From assembly GCA_946406115.1 (NCBI GenBank), contig OX291555.1, positions 10,930,001 to 10,994,000 on the forward strand: a stretch of 64,000 nt of DNA, written 5' to 3'. The notes under the pieces are model-generated. The model worked only from the letters and a program-made list of their open reading frames with translations. It searched no databases and was not told where the DNA came from. Below are positions 45,800 to 57,995 of the stretch, in pieces (position 1 is the first letter of the stretch; each line of letters opens with the position of its first letter). Position numbers and translations under genes: made by a program. Source of the DNA: Apoda limacodes (Eukaryota > Arthropoda > Insecta > Lepidoptera > Limacodidae).

Positions 45800-46017
45800 G
45801 ATTGCAAAGATCTTGAGTCTGGCACCATCGGCAAGTGCTGCCGTGACCCCTACTACACCGACCCATGGCCTACCAACCAACTTGGCAAGTGGGTCCAGGG
45901 TGTCTTTGGAGGCAATGACGGTAAATACGTACCAGACAACAACGTCAGCCCCGACATACTGCGACCTCAGTCCACACCACGACCAGTTACTGGATCTATT
46001 AACCTCAATGCTTACAG
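45800..46017 (+). CDS. scaf: scarface-like, exon 4: second half of clip 2
   Basis: 218 bases, acceptor AAACAG, donor GTAAGA, phase 0 in and 2 out (residues 613-684). It begins DCKD and contains GKCCRDPYYTDPWP, giving Cys614, Cys625 and Cys626 and the CCRDP-Y-DPWP motif shared by scarface and related clip-domain homologues. After the clip it runs into a Gly, Asn and Pro-rich connector. The overlapping antisense and plus-2 readings are shadows. Confidence 0.87.
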
Positions 46018-46809
46018 GTAAGACACTCCATATTTTAAACAACTTCACATTTCGCGACTTCTTATTTTTTTAATAAATAGAGAATACTTTAATCAATCTT
46101 CTACATTCTTTTTTGTTTTTTTTTTTTAATGGAAATTTGTCAAATAAATATTTCTATTAATTTTTTTTTCTCGTTTGCTCATTTCTCTTTTATCTCATAT
46201 TTTACAAAGAAACCAGCTAGTGAGAAAAAGTGAAGTTGAGTCTTTTACAAGTTTATACTAACCTATAGGTGAGTTCAACAGCCACTTGTAGCAGCATTTA
46301 AAGAGTGTAGGTGGAACAAAATTTGCTATCGTGGCTACACCGTCTGCGATAGAGGTATAAAGTGTTAGCACGACAGTCACTTTCAATAAGTGGCGGATAC
46401 TTTGCAATACAAATAGGCACTTTAGTCACAGTCACTTTTAGAGTTATGTTTTATAAATAAAACTTAATCAATTTCTTAGGGTTCTGTACTTTGGGTACCA
46501 ACGGAATTCTATTATTAAGCCTAAACTCTTTGTTTGTATGTCTATCTGTCCTACCGTTAAAGGGTCTCTTGAACCGTTATAACCACAATATACTATATAA
46601 TCTCATTCTTCTCTTTGAAGTTGATTAAAAAGCCGATTTTTGTTGTTGACATTTGCCGGCCTGCCATTGGTTTGTTCTTAACAGCAATCTGTAATAAAAA
46701 CCAAACTGCTATTGGTTCAAATGTTGGTGTTTTCAATGTTATAGTGCTGACCTCTATTTAAATGTGACCCCTCATTACGAAGATTTTTCTTAGTAACTCT
46801 TTTTTGCAG
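46018..46809 (+). other. intron 4
   Basis: 792 bases, phase 2. GGGTTCTGTACTTTGGGTACC near 46480 resembles the 19.2-kb repeat end, diverged. Confidence 0.7.
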
Positions 46810-47063
46810 GACTAAGCCAACTTCCACACCATTTGGCCCCAACCAAGTAACTCCTGGTTATGGACCTACCACCCCAGGATACCAAAAGGGCACTTTTGGC
46901 CAAGGCCAGTCGACCCAGGTTAGCCAAGGATCGTACTCTCAGAAAGGACAAGGCAGTTACAGCCAAAAAGGGCAAGGACAGTTTGGTCAAGGTCAAGTGG
47001 GTCAGTTTGGACAAGGAAGCCAAGGTCAATTCGGGTTTGCCGGTCAGGGGCAAACTAATATAG
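46810..47063 (+). CDS. scaf: scarface-like, exon 5: start of the Gln-Gly repeat domain
   Basis: 254 bases, acceptor TTTGCAG, donor GTAAGT, phase 2 in and 1 out (residues 685-769). A short Pro/Thr connector is followed by the first Gln-Gly repeats (GQGS, QKGQG, FGQGQ). The repeats show no cysteine and very few hydrophobic residues, so a globular fold is unlikely. Reading frame is fixed by the phases on both sides. Confidence 0.8.
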
Positions 47064-47444
47064 GTAAGTTTGTTAAATATAGGAGACATTCATACATGTA
47101 TACCAAAACAAAGGGATAAACCATAATGCAGGATATAATTTTGTTCCTTATACTGAACAACTTTCTTAAGGAACATTGGTTGAAATTTAAAAAAAAAAAT
47201 TTCTTTTCATACTTAGTTCTAAGAAATTTGTTCAGCATTATTATTCGACTCTTTCGATGTACTTTGCATAGAAACTTATTTATATTTATACTTAATAGGT
47301 ACTGAGTCTCACTTGTTGTAACACCAAAAAAAATTATAAAAAAAATCTGATATAAATATAATTATGTAATGAGAATCGATAAATGTCTTCTTTTAAAAAA
47401 GAAAATTATTCAAAGATTTCTGTATTTCATATTCTACTTTGTAG
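47064..47444 (+). other. intron 5
   Basis: 381 bases, phase 1, AT-rich, nothing recognisable inside. Confidence 0.75.
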
Positions 47445-47665
47445 GTCAAGGCCAAATTGGTAAAGGAACTCAGTACACTACACAGTCTTACAATCAAGGA
47501 TCGACTGTATCACAAGGAACAGGTCAATTTGGAATCCAAGGACAAGGCCAATTTGGAACCCAAGGACAAGGTCAAATTTCGACACAAGGTCAAGGACAAA
47601 TTAACAAACAAGGTCAAGGACAGTTCGGTCAGGGTCAATTTGGACAGGGGCAACTTGATGTCCAG
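47445..47665 (+). CDS. scaf: scarface-like, exon 6: Gln-Gly repeats
   Basis: 221 bases, acceptor TTTGTAG, donor GTAAGA, phase 1 in and 0 out (residues 770-843). Almost entirely Gln, Gly, Thr, Phe and Ile, with tandem units of the type GQGQFGTQ. Upstream in-frame sequence back to 47369 is intron, not coding. Closest relatives are the repeats of exons 5 and 7. Confidence 0.8.
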
Positions 47666-48430
47666 GTAAGAATATTTTTTTAAATTTTAATAAATATTTT
47701 CTATATTGCCATCTTATTTTATTTACATTACATATAAGTAACAGTTGAGTGCAATATTGAAATTTGCCTTGTAGTAAATGAATATCAGACAAATATTTTT
47801 AAATAAAAGGAACAGACCTGTTAATATATCCAGTTTGTTTGTTAGATTTGTTGACAGCAGTTTTAAGGAACAAGTGTTATTAAAAAAAAGGTTTCAGCAT
47901 GAATATTAGAAAAGAGAATTTATAGATTTGAAATTGTACCGTTTACTATGTTGAAGATTTGTTTTATCACTTATCCAATATCTTACACTATCGTATTTCA
48001 TTGACAACTTAGTGACTTATTGGTTATAAAAAACTCACGAATAAAAGTAATTTATCGATAATGTTTGTGTTAGGGATGTGTCGGGGTATTTAAGTGTTAT
48101 GATGATAAAAACTGATTTTAAAAAACAACTAAATAACAGCTGTCAACAGCTCTTGGAAATAAATTAAATATAAATCGCTTACCATCAGGCGGACCGTACG
48201 CTTTTTTGCCACCTTAGTGGCATAAAAAAATCTAAAATATACCTACTATGTCCGATATACAAAGTTATTATGAGGTTTCTTTATTTAATTGTATATGCAC
48301 AAGATGTAGAAAGTTCAAAGAGCTATTTGATACAAATAAAAACATAAGACTTCGCATCCTTTTTGAATATTCAATCTGAGTCAATATTTATTTATCATTT
48401 AATAAATGTTGTTATTTTCTATACCCACAG
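47666..48430 (+). other. intron 6
   Basis: 765 bases, phase 0; contains the short LINE tail at 48175-48230. Confidence 0.75.
48175..48230 (+). mobile_element. 56-base LINE 3' tail in intron 6
   Basis: CGCTTACCATCAGGCGGACC ... GCCACCTTAGTGGCATAAAA, the last ~50 bases of the family with a short A-run. Confidence 0.72.
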
Positions 48431-49807
48431 GGTTCTCAGTCACAGCTTACACAAGTACAAAAGGGTATCCAGGGTCAAGGACAAATTATTAAACAAGGAG
48501 AAGGTCAATTTATTACTCAGGCGCAAGGATTCGGAACCTCTAAAGGTCAAGGGCAAACTGTCATATCCGGTCAAGGTACTGGGATTCGTCAAGGACAAGG
48601 TTTCGGAGTAACTCAAGGTCAAGGCGTCCTGACCGAAGGACAAATCGTTAGTCAAGGACAGGGAGTTGGCGTAACTCAAGGACAAGGGTTCGGGATTACT
48701 CAAACAAAGGGGCAAGGAGTGCTTACAGGACAAGGCCAAGGTATTGGAGTTACACAAGGAGCAGGATTCGGTGTAACTAGAGGCCAGGGCCAAGTTGTTA
48801 GTCAGGGTCAGGGTCAAAGAGTTAATCAAGGACAAGGATTTGGCGTCACGCAAGGACAAGGGTTTGGTGTTACCCAGGGTCAAGGGGTTGGCATCTCACA
48901 GGGACAAGGTTCGACATCGATTAGAGGTCAGGGAACCATAGGGCAAGGAGAAATCGTAAGCCAAAGCCAGGGAGTTGGAATCACTCAAGGATTTGGAGCA
49001 TCCAGAGGTGAGGGCCAAATTGCAAGCCAAGGTCAAGGATTTGGAATCACTCAAGGCAAAGGACAAGGAGTCATCACAGGAGAAGGTCAAATTTTTAGCC
49101 AAGGACAAGGTTTTGGAGTAACTCAAGGTCAAGGAATTGGTGTCACACAAGGACAAGGAGTTACTAGAGCACCAGGATATGGAACAACACAGGGCCAAGG
49201 CGCAGCAGGAGAAGGCCAATTAGTAAACCAAGGAATCGGGTTTGGTGTATCTCAGGGCAAAGGTCAGGGTGTGATTACAGGCCAAGGACAAATTGTAAGT
49301 CAAGGACAAGGATTTGGAGTGACACAAGGTCAAGGACAACTAGTTAGTCAAGGGCAAGGTGTCGGAGTTGGTCAAGGACAAGGACAGGGACAAGGATTCG
49401 GACAAGGACAAGGATTTGGAGTAGGCCAAGGCCAAGGATTTGGAGTGAGCCAAGGCCAAGGATTTGGAGTAACTCAAGGACAAGGTCAGCTAGTCAGCCA
49501 AGGACAAGGCTTTGGAGCTAAACAAGGACAAGGTCAGTTTGGTAGCCAAGGATTTGGTATCAGAGGAGAAGGTCAGATTGGAAGCCAAGGTGTAGGCTTC
49601 GGAGTTCAAGGTTCAGGCATAGGATTTGGAGTTCAACAAGGCCAAGGACTTCTGACAAGCCAAGGCTTTGGAGCTAAACTTCAACAAGAAAAAGGGACCA
49701 AAGTGACTCAAGGAGGTGGAACGGAAGTTGAAAACGAATTCAGTGAATCCGTCCAAAGAGTCTTTTTGAAGAAATACAATGCTGGTAGTCAATGTGGACA
49801 ATTCAAC
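48431..49807 (+). CDS. scaf: scarface-like, exon 7: large Gln-Gly repeat exon
   Basis: 1377 bases, 459 codons, phase 0 on both sides (acceptor CCCACAG, donor GTAAGT), residues 844-1302. About 430 residues are tandem, imperfect units such as GQGFGVTQGQG and GQIVSQGQG. The composition is Gln/Gly with Val, Thr, Ser and Phe and no cysteine until the end. After the repeats a charged segment leads to CGQFN (Cys1298), the position where clip proteases carry the cysteine linking the regulatory and catalytic parts. A Gln-rich secreted repeat like this could be a transglutaminase substrate or matrix-binding segment; that is inference. The repeats make long antisense open frames that are not genes. Confidence 0.83.
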
Positions 49808-52800
49808 GTAAGTGCTTCTTTATTTTATCCATTACTTACTTTTTGATATTGCATAGACTAAACAATTTTCTGATTTTTGTTAAAGTTATGGTAAGCAAAA
49901 CTACTTCTTCCATTTTTTCTGCGATGATATAGGAACAGAAAGATATATGTAGAAATAATGCTTTCTACACCACCAAATTCATTCATACCAATACTGCAAA
50001 TGTAACTCCATCTATTTGGCTTAAGCATTAAACCAATCTCGATAAAATTTTGCAGGGAACTAGCTTACATAGTGGGAGATAGACCATCTCCAAACCCATT
50101 ATAAATATCCTGTTATTAACGAACCGTAAGGAACAACTAGCATGACATTCACATAAACACACATGATATATCTATAATTCGTATTACAAGATATTTATTA
50201 TTTTCTCACTCCCCCATACATGTAGCAAATTCCATGTCGTTCAGGGTTTTAATACAATCTTAGAAGTTATCGTTACCCGAGCTTGGAGTTTTTTTTTGGA
50301 GACCTAAGTGAAAAGTGAACTATTATTTAAAATCATATTTCACAATGCCAAATTTTATTGAAATTAATAGTTGGGATTATATAGATGGAGATATAATTGA
50401 CACAGTCGACAAAATTAAGATTATTTTTTACCCTCCAGAACTTAATTTTACCAGCAGATAGGTACATTGTATTTATTATGTATCAAATTATTGTATTGAC
50501 ATATATAGAGTAAAACATTAAAGAAATAATCAGACATAAGACAAAGTAAATACATAGTTATATATGTTCAAATTGATGCTCCGTTGCCTTCTTCATAGGA
50601 TTCCGGCTGCATCTTCACATCCAAAGGATCTAATTTGTCCTCTTGTGCCTCTTAGCCTTACGGAGATTGCTCTTATCAAAGATATTTGTACTTTCATTCT
50701 CAGCCAGTAAATTATTTGCGAGTATGCTTTTCCTCATTTCGTTTAGCTTAGATGAAGGTTTTATTAAGAAACTGTTATATTCAATGCCTAGGGTTCCGTC
50801 GCATGATATAATTAGTGAGGTAAGAACCATATTATAGTCAATAATAAACACATCATAATGACCCTAATGCTGTAACAAAACCGTATTTTATTACCGAAAA
50901 AAAAATCACACTTGAAAACAAAATTGTAAAATCTCTGGTCGGTTCCAAATGCTAAAATGTGACCTGCATTCAATTGGCAATGTGTCAATAAAGGCTAATT
51001 TTTAAATACTAGTGAACACCAAGAATATCAAACGCAAACTTCCGAGACTTTGCCGGATTTTCCAGCCATCTAGCAACCCTATTAGCCCGAATAGCCTTCT
51101 TTATAAATTGCCTGCATAAATAATGCGGACGACGAAATCGCAGGATGTGTTTATTTTATGAGGTACGTCTTTGATATATGTAAAGAAGCAATAAAGCGCA
51201 TTAGAATTATTAATTTTACAACTTCAGTGCGTCATTATGTGATAAATACGAAAAAAATCTTTAATGTATTCTTTTATCTCATAATTTATTAGATTGCTTA
51301 GAATTAATTAAATCATTTGCAATGTTAATTTTAACAATGATATGTTGTATCACGTTAATTTCGTAATTTATCGATAAATGGGTTCCCATCACTAGAGGTC
51401 GCACATTAAAAACCGGTAAAATAACGTTAAGGTGGTCGATTGACTTGCGATATGTGAAGCAACTTTTGAAACATTTATTTATGGCTATGAATATATATTT
51501 TGCAATCAAAATGCCTAATATGATTAAAACTAGAAGTACAAACCCATACTAACACAAAAATGCGAAATTATTTGTTTGCTACCTATAAAATAAAATGTAT
51601 TACTTTTTCACCTTATAACGCTCTTTCTATGCAACTTTTTAAGATAATTCTGGTTAAATGAGAGCTTGAATCAAGAAAATAGGTCACGCATGACTACGGG
51701 CCTGTGGTCACAACATGCATACACACATAACATGAAGCCTTTTCATAAAAAGGTTGGCAGAGACTAAAGACTTTCACTTCTTTTATACACATTTGATGGG
51801 TCACTTTTTGTCTTAAACACTATAATTATATGGATATCAGTAGGAAACAAAAAAATGTTTCAACACATCCCTAATATCCTGCTATAGCAATAGCAGCCAG
51901 GATAAGGATAGATTCCGGAATAGATATAGTTGCTGGAATAGAATACTGTTTATCTCTTTCACGGATTTGCGTGTAAAAATATTTTTCAATTTTGTAGGCG
52001 ATAGTATTAGATTATAAGCGTAAGATAAAACCCGAAAAGAAAATGGAAACTTTTCATCGTTTTGAAATCCAAAAAATATAAACGTATCTATATAAAAAGA
52101 ACTCTGCGGAAAACTACGCGGGCTAAGCCGCATGCTTTACCTAGTAATCAAATACAGCGGAGACACTCCTTACTTAAATGCCTATAATAAATCTTCACAC
52201 ATTTAGTAACACGTAGATTTTCCTTTAAAAAGAAATAAGATAGGTATAAATATAATTTATGTCAGTTTTTATTTTATGTGGTTCTTATTCCTTTTGGGGT
52301 TTGAAGGTCTTTTACGTAAAATGTAATTTAATCCCTAAAAAAATTATGTCTTGCGGTAAAACTACAACAATTCAAAATAATACAGTAGGTATGTACTGAA
52401 ATAGTTTTAAACCTATATTTTACATGCCTGCATTTTTAAGCTTAGGTTGGTATTTACACGTCATGCTTACTTAAGTCACAAAAACCTTTAAACATTAAAA
52501 ATTAGATAGGTACTATGAAACTTTAATAAATTTTGAAGCTTTATTTGCCTTCAATCAAATATCGATACATCAATCAATCGGCCTTCGCAAGCACATCACT
52601 GTTTGACATCGTTAAGCGGATACAGGTCAAGTGTATGCACAACTACATGAGAGATGATAACTAATTTCTGTAAAGCAAAACGGTTGCGTAACACGTTACC
52701 GGTTAATTGCAATCTATAAACGGTTACTTAAAGTTACACGGGTACTTGCGGAGTTGTTGACGAAAAACATATAGGCATTCCGACATAAATATCTAGATAA

Positions 52801-53074
52801 CATTTTTCTTGGTTCCTTACATTGTAAGTTTAATTTCTATACAGCTATTTTAATAAAATGTGATGTGTTTGTAGCACAGGTAGACAGTTGTAGCTATTTA
52901 TTTTACTTTTTATTCCTAAATCTCCCAAAATACTTATTTCTGTAACTAACAGCTCGTGGCTCAAAACGAGTTACATGCATAGTCGTGCAAAATGCAAGCA
53001 AAAGTCAAGAAAAATGCATAATGATTTGTTTGACAATCTTGTATCCATTACGAACCACTCTCTTTATTCTTCAG
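49808..53074 (+). other. intron 7
   Basis: 3267 bases, phase 0, between the repeat exon and the protease domain. Contains a possible minus-strand pseudogene at 50568-50851; otherwise AT-rich without recognised repeats. Confidence 0.7.
50568..50851 (-). pseudogene. possible frameshifted minus-strand gene fragment
   Basis: On the minus strand an open stretch to about 50650 (charged, with SKLNEMRKSI and FDKSNLRKAK) ends at a stop, while in another frame about 27 codons continue with a strikingly protein-like acidic end (KLDPLDVKMQPESYEEGNG) up to TGA at 50568. Together they look like the C-terminus of a protein broken by a frameshift near 50650. Family unknown; could be a retrocopy or transposon fragment. 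Confidence 0.3.
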
Positions 53075-53232
53075 GGTCAAAACCCTTCAGGTAATCATGA
53101 GGACCAAGAAGTAGACTTCGCTGAAATCCCTTGGCAAGCTATGGTGCTACTGCAGACTAACAGGAGCCTGCTGTGTGGAGGTGTCATCACCAGACCTGAC
53201 GTAGTAGTCACATCGGCTGCCTGCGTTGAAGG
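53075..53232 (+). CDS. scaf: scarface-like, exon 8: start of inactive trypsin-like domain
   Basis: 158 bases, acceptor CTTCAG, donor GTAAGA, phase 0 in and 2 out (residues 1303-1354). It encodes the start of an S1 (chymotrypsin-fold) domain: EIPWQAMV, then the LLCGGVI strand, then VTSAACVEG. In active enzymes this last motif is TAAHC; here the catalytic His position is Ala1351, while the flanking disulfide Cys1336-Cys1352 is kept. There is no classic Ile-Val activation site; the domain begins at VDFAEIPWQ. Loss of His is expected for a non-catalytic homologue. Confidence 0.88.
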
Positions 53233-53457
53233 GTAAGACACTGCTATGTTAAAGAATACTATTTTAATGCTTATTATCTGATTGTTAACATTGTTATCAT
53301 TTTTAACTTTTAAGCATCAAAATAGTTTAAAAGATTCGAAACCATAAAACTCAGTATTTTCAATCCCAAAAGAAGGCATTTAAAATATTTCATTTTTCCT
53401 TTTCTAGCTTTTCAAGAAATAAACTTGAAATGAACAAATAAATGCTTTTCTTTCCAG
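53233..53457 (+). other. intron 8
   Basis: 225 bases, phase 2, inside the glycine just after the VTSAACVE block; pyrimidine-rich right end. Confidence 0.8.
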
Positions 53458-53744
53458 ACTCGAGGCGAAGAACGTTTTGATTAAAGGTGGTGAATGGAAA
53501 CTTGGAATTGACGAGGAACCTCTTCCATTCCAAATTGTCCAAGTCAAGCATATACTTCGTCATCCCTTCTACAAATCTGGAAGCCTTCACTTCGATGCTG
53601 CAATCCTGGTGCTCTCTGAAGACTTAAGGCTAGCCAAGAATATCTACCCTATCTGCCTGCCTGGAGTCCAGGAGACTTTGGATGCTTTCTATAGAGGAGA
53701 AGGACAATGTATAGTAACTGGATGGGGAAAGGTAGTACTGCAAG
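53458..53744 (+). CDS. scaf: scarface-like, exon 9: central part of inactive trypsin-like domain
   Basis: 287 bases, acceptor TTCCAG, donor GTAAGT, residues 1355-1450 plus one base. Landmarks are GGEWKLG, EPLPFQ, the HP-Y turn, DAAILVL with the catalytic-position Asp1401 retained, YPICLP, and CIVTGWGK before the donor. The EWKLG...EPLPFQ signature is typical of scarface and PPAF2-type homologues. A weaker donor at 53731 would shorten the exon; the GTAAGT at 53745 is the better match. The serine-site exon with the stop codon is missing. Confidence 0.87.
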
Positions 53745-56690
53745 GTAAGTTTGTATGCAACTAAAATCTAAAAATAAATTAAAATCTAAGATCAACTTCG
53801 AGTATCAACTTTCCTGGGAACAACAATAAATGAAAAAAATAATATTAAAATTAACACAGATGGACAGGAATACAGAAATCCGTCCCCAGTCCCTGTCCCT
53901 TTTGTTAATTTTTTTTAAATACCTTGTTTATATTTAACTACTCTAAAAATAAAAAATACGCTAAAAATAGTTAATAATTTTATACCACAACTCGTCATTT
54001 CCGCGATATTGTGTATTTTTTAATAAAAATAACGTACTTACCTAACATCGATCTTAACTATGTTAAACAAGCAGTTTATTTTAACGGAAATGGAACGGTT
54101 TGAATATAATTTAACCTTTTAATTAAAAAATATTGTTACCTACCAACCAATTAAATCCCAATATATGATATCAAAATTCTTAGAACATAATAGCCTATTA
54201 CGAAATTCGCTCTTGAACAGTAGTTCCTCTTTGACATTCCTTTTGTAACAACTAATACGCGGAACCGGTTTTTTTTTTTTATAAATGGGCCTATTGAAAA
54301 CATACGCGTAACCGATGATGACATGTTGATTGGTGAAACTGCACTTAAATATGTAAATTGGTTGCTGCTACATGCGATAATCAACTTTATTACTAGGTAA
54401 TAACTGAGTCCAACAGTTGATACGTATATTGTTTTTCAGTCACTTACGCGTAATAATTGCGTTGACGCCCTTTTGAAGGAATTTCGATCTTCACACGTTG
54501 AAACGAAGTTAAAGATAATATTGTTAGAATATTGAGATAGCATTGTCATTCGATGTTTAACACATTTCCAATGTTACCTAATTTTTACGCACGAGCGTAG
54601 CTTTCAGTGACATACTTTGGTTTTTTTTTTTAAGTTTGTATTGAAGATTTACTTTCGCATTTTTTGATATTTAGTACCGATGTGTTCATATAGGCCAATA
54701 AATATTATTTACGCCTGTAACTGATTTAAGCCAGAAAACAAAAAACATTCCTCACCTTCGTATCTCTACCGAGCAATTTCAAATTAGAAGAAATTAGTAA
54801 ACAAAGTTAATATGCATTATAAAATGTATCGCATTATTGCGCACGCATGCATATTATCCAATCAGTTATGATACAAACATTTGGATATATTTATCTAAAG
54901 AGCAGTTTTTACCAACCTACCTTATAAACAGCTTCATTGATTTATAAACAACTTGCAGCCATGGGATTCGATTAACAATGCCATTGCTCAACAATCTCCC
55001 TTTTCTCACCAATGTACCAAATTCCATGCTAATTAATTTATATTTTTGTAATTATCAACCCATCATCTTCGACCTGAAAGCCTTGGCATTTACATCAATC
55101 ACTGCCGAACCGGTCTTAATTATTTGTGGTCTATGCAATATGTATGCATGTTTTACAAATACACAATATTTTATTTTCACGTAACTAAACATTACCGTGC
55201 CGCCATTGTGAAACTATGTTTTTGGAATTGATTAGGCGCTGATAAATAATTTCGGCCAGATCACCAAAATATATGTTCATGTAATCGCCAAAAACCGTTT
55301 AACGCTTATATTTTTATTTTAGAACGTCATAAATAAATATATCGATGATTTTTATCACTTCCCTATTCTTACATTAATAGGGAAGGAAACAAATTAAGCG
55401 ACTAAAATATATATATATAAGAATTGCATGATTTGTATTATATTTGAATTAGAAATGGCGCACTTATATTATATTTTAAAAACAAAAGAGCAAAAAAATT
55501 TATGTAAAAAAGAAGTAAATTATTAAATTAATGTATTCTGTGATAATACCGTGAACAACAAGCCGTGTCTTTATGTCCCCTTATTGAACATTACCCAACA
55601 ATATAAAAAACTGGTAATACACATAATTACGCAAGTTAAATAAAAAATAACACTTGTGTATCTAGGCAAGTATATCTTTAATCCATCATTGCCCAAACGT
55701 ATATTCTTACTTTAAACAAAGTTGTTTAACTAGATAACAGGTCAATTCTGATATCAGCTATAATATTTCATTTAATATTTTCACGAAAATTATTATAAAT
55801 TCCTTAACATAAGTTACACATTGCTTAACCACCGTGAAAATCGACACAAGTCAGCATAAGCGTGAATAATATGTCTTGTCACTTTTGTTTTTATTATATC
55901 CACCTGTCACGGAGTTATAACACGTTGTATAATCATATTTGATTGATTAATTCGTTTATATTAATACATTATTGTGTCATTTGTTTTTTTCATTTCGGGG
56001 TTGAGGTGAAATGGCAAACTAGGTTAACGTATCTTTTAAATATATTAGTATTCGATTAGAGTGCAATAGTCTAAATTGAGCGGTTTCTACTTACGGAAAT
56101 TAAAAGAATATTCTTTACTATTAATTTCAAAGCCATTTTTCGAATTAGTATAATTATTTTATTGTAACCGACAATTCCTTTATATGAAATGATATAAAGC
56201 GCTCATTACCCTGTAAATGGGGTTAGAAGTGAGCAATAAGTACTACAACTTAGGCTCTTAGTCGCTTAGTAATTACTTAGTCAAATTTTCATTTTAATTC
56301 GTCCCGTAACATCCCTGTCATGACAAACCCAACTCACAAAATAATAATACATTTTGATACAATTAAGTAGAGCTCACGAGTGTTATATGACAGTTTTCAT
56401 AAACTTGAAGAACAATAAATATTTATATTGTTGTGAAAATGTTTTAAAATTTAAAAGAGGCTTACTAACGTTTCTTCGTCCTTTTTATTGTTATCAATTA
56501 TCTTTTAGTTATTTATTTTTTAAATTTGAAATTTATTGACATTTCAACAATTACTGATTTGCATATTCTACGACAAGTAAACTTTTACGACACATATTTT
56601 TTTTTTTTTTCTAAAAGTGCAAACGTATAACTGCCTGCACAGAATATGGCGATGTGAACCCGATTGCTTATAGTTTTACTTAAGAATTGG

Positions 56691-56744
56691 CACTATTATC
56701 ACTCCAGGCACTATTATCACTCCAGGCACTATTATCACTCCAGG
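56691..56744 (+). repeat. three perfect copies of an 18-base unit
   Basis: CACTATTATCACTCCAGG three times with no mismatch, in intron 9. An 18-base unit keeps frame (HYYHSR), but the enclosing 74-codon frame has no other protein features. Confidence 0.95.
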
Positions 56745-57849
56745 TTAAAAGCGTGTATGAACGTCCGTTTTTATCATGGAGCAAAAACAAAAAACTTTAA
56801 AAACAACATGTTTTTTCTGTCGGGGCGGGCGGCACCAACTTTAAAAATAATATTTTTCTTTTTTTTTATCAACTGCTATCCGACATAGTTACGCATATTC
56901 TATGAAAATTTCAACCGCAATCCACAAAGTAAAGCCCTTTTAAGGACCAACAGATGGCGGCGTGTAGGCTTAGCACCTTATAGAATTCCGTTACCTTAAG
57001 GTTCATCTAAAAATGTGTTATGTGAAATTGAGACGTATGCAAATGACAAAAGTCATATCGCGGTCGGCCATATCATCGCACGTATGTATCAGTACATACT
57101 AGTAAATTATATTATCTGCGCACTTACATACAGACAGATGTCCGATACATCTTACGAGATGTTGGTGTCGAAAAAGAAAGCGACAGTACGAATATCGGAG
57201 AATCACTCGAATTGTAGGTCAATGCCAAACCGGTACTGATGGAAAAACAGATAGAAAAAAATTGTATAAAATCGTTGCACTAAAATATATATTAATATAA
57301 AATAAATATAAATAACTTAGTACCAAATTTTAAATATGTATCTTGTATAATATGTTGCTGTGGTTTATGACACACATTAATAATAATTCAAAAGTATTGC
57401 TTGCCTTCCAAATTGTTTTAAATTTTCTGTATACACCCAGCAGATTGGCCTGTGCTGTGCGTCAATATAAATTTTTACCCCCTATTTAGCAATAACTATT
57501 TTAAATTTACATAGTTTACTTTTTCTACTTTTCACAAAGGCAAATTTTTTATTTTAAATAAATAAATAACTAATCAGATTTTGATACATTTAATAGCAAA
57601 TCGATTAAACTTCAAAAATAACGGATTTTAAGAAAAACTTAAATTACTTAATTATTATAAAATACAGTTGTTAATGCGTGTGCAATAAGCACTTGGTTAA
57701 ACATTTTTGGATTTCGAGGAAAACTTTTTTTTCATCATACCGGCAACAGCAATTTCGTACTTTACCCCATATTATGGCTTTGCAGTGAGACCTTTTTATT
57801 ATTTCCTCCGTTTTTTTACGCGTACTTCTCCTCTTTTTGACATGAATGC

Positions 57850-57995
57850 TAACATTTATATTTGTCTGGAGTCTGGGTGTTTTCTATATATAATATGTAT
57901 TTATATTAAAAAAAAGTATATAAAAGCATTTGTATCCGTTGTCTGGTATTTATATGACAAGCCTTGCTTAGTTTGGGACCAGATGAAACCAAAAA
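57850..57995 (+). mobile_element. SINE body fragment, first type
   Basis: TTTGTCTGGAGTCTGGGTG, TTTCTATATATAATATG, TTGTATCCGTTGTCTGGTA and GACAAGCCTTGCTTAG match the body of the 16.4-kb SINE; the tRNA-like head is missing. Confidence 0.65.

Noticed and set aside
48440..49219. Long minus-strand open frames (147 and 107 codons) over exon 7
   Set aside because: They are the antisense of the Gln-Gly repeat; a repeated codon set keeps the opposite strand open. Composition is Ser/Leu/Thr repeats with no features.
54978..55184. 68-codon frame as the terminal protease exon
   Set aside because: Hydrophobic, no GDSG-like block, phase and acceptor do not fit exon 9's phase 1 donor.
57015..57239. 74-codon frame as a missing scarface exon
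   Set aside because: No protease-fold landmarks, no cysteine pattern and no suitable acceptor at its left end.
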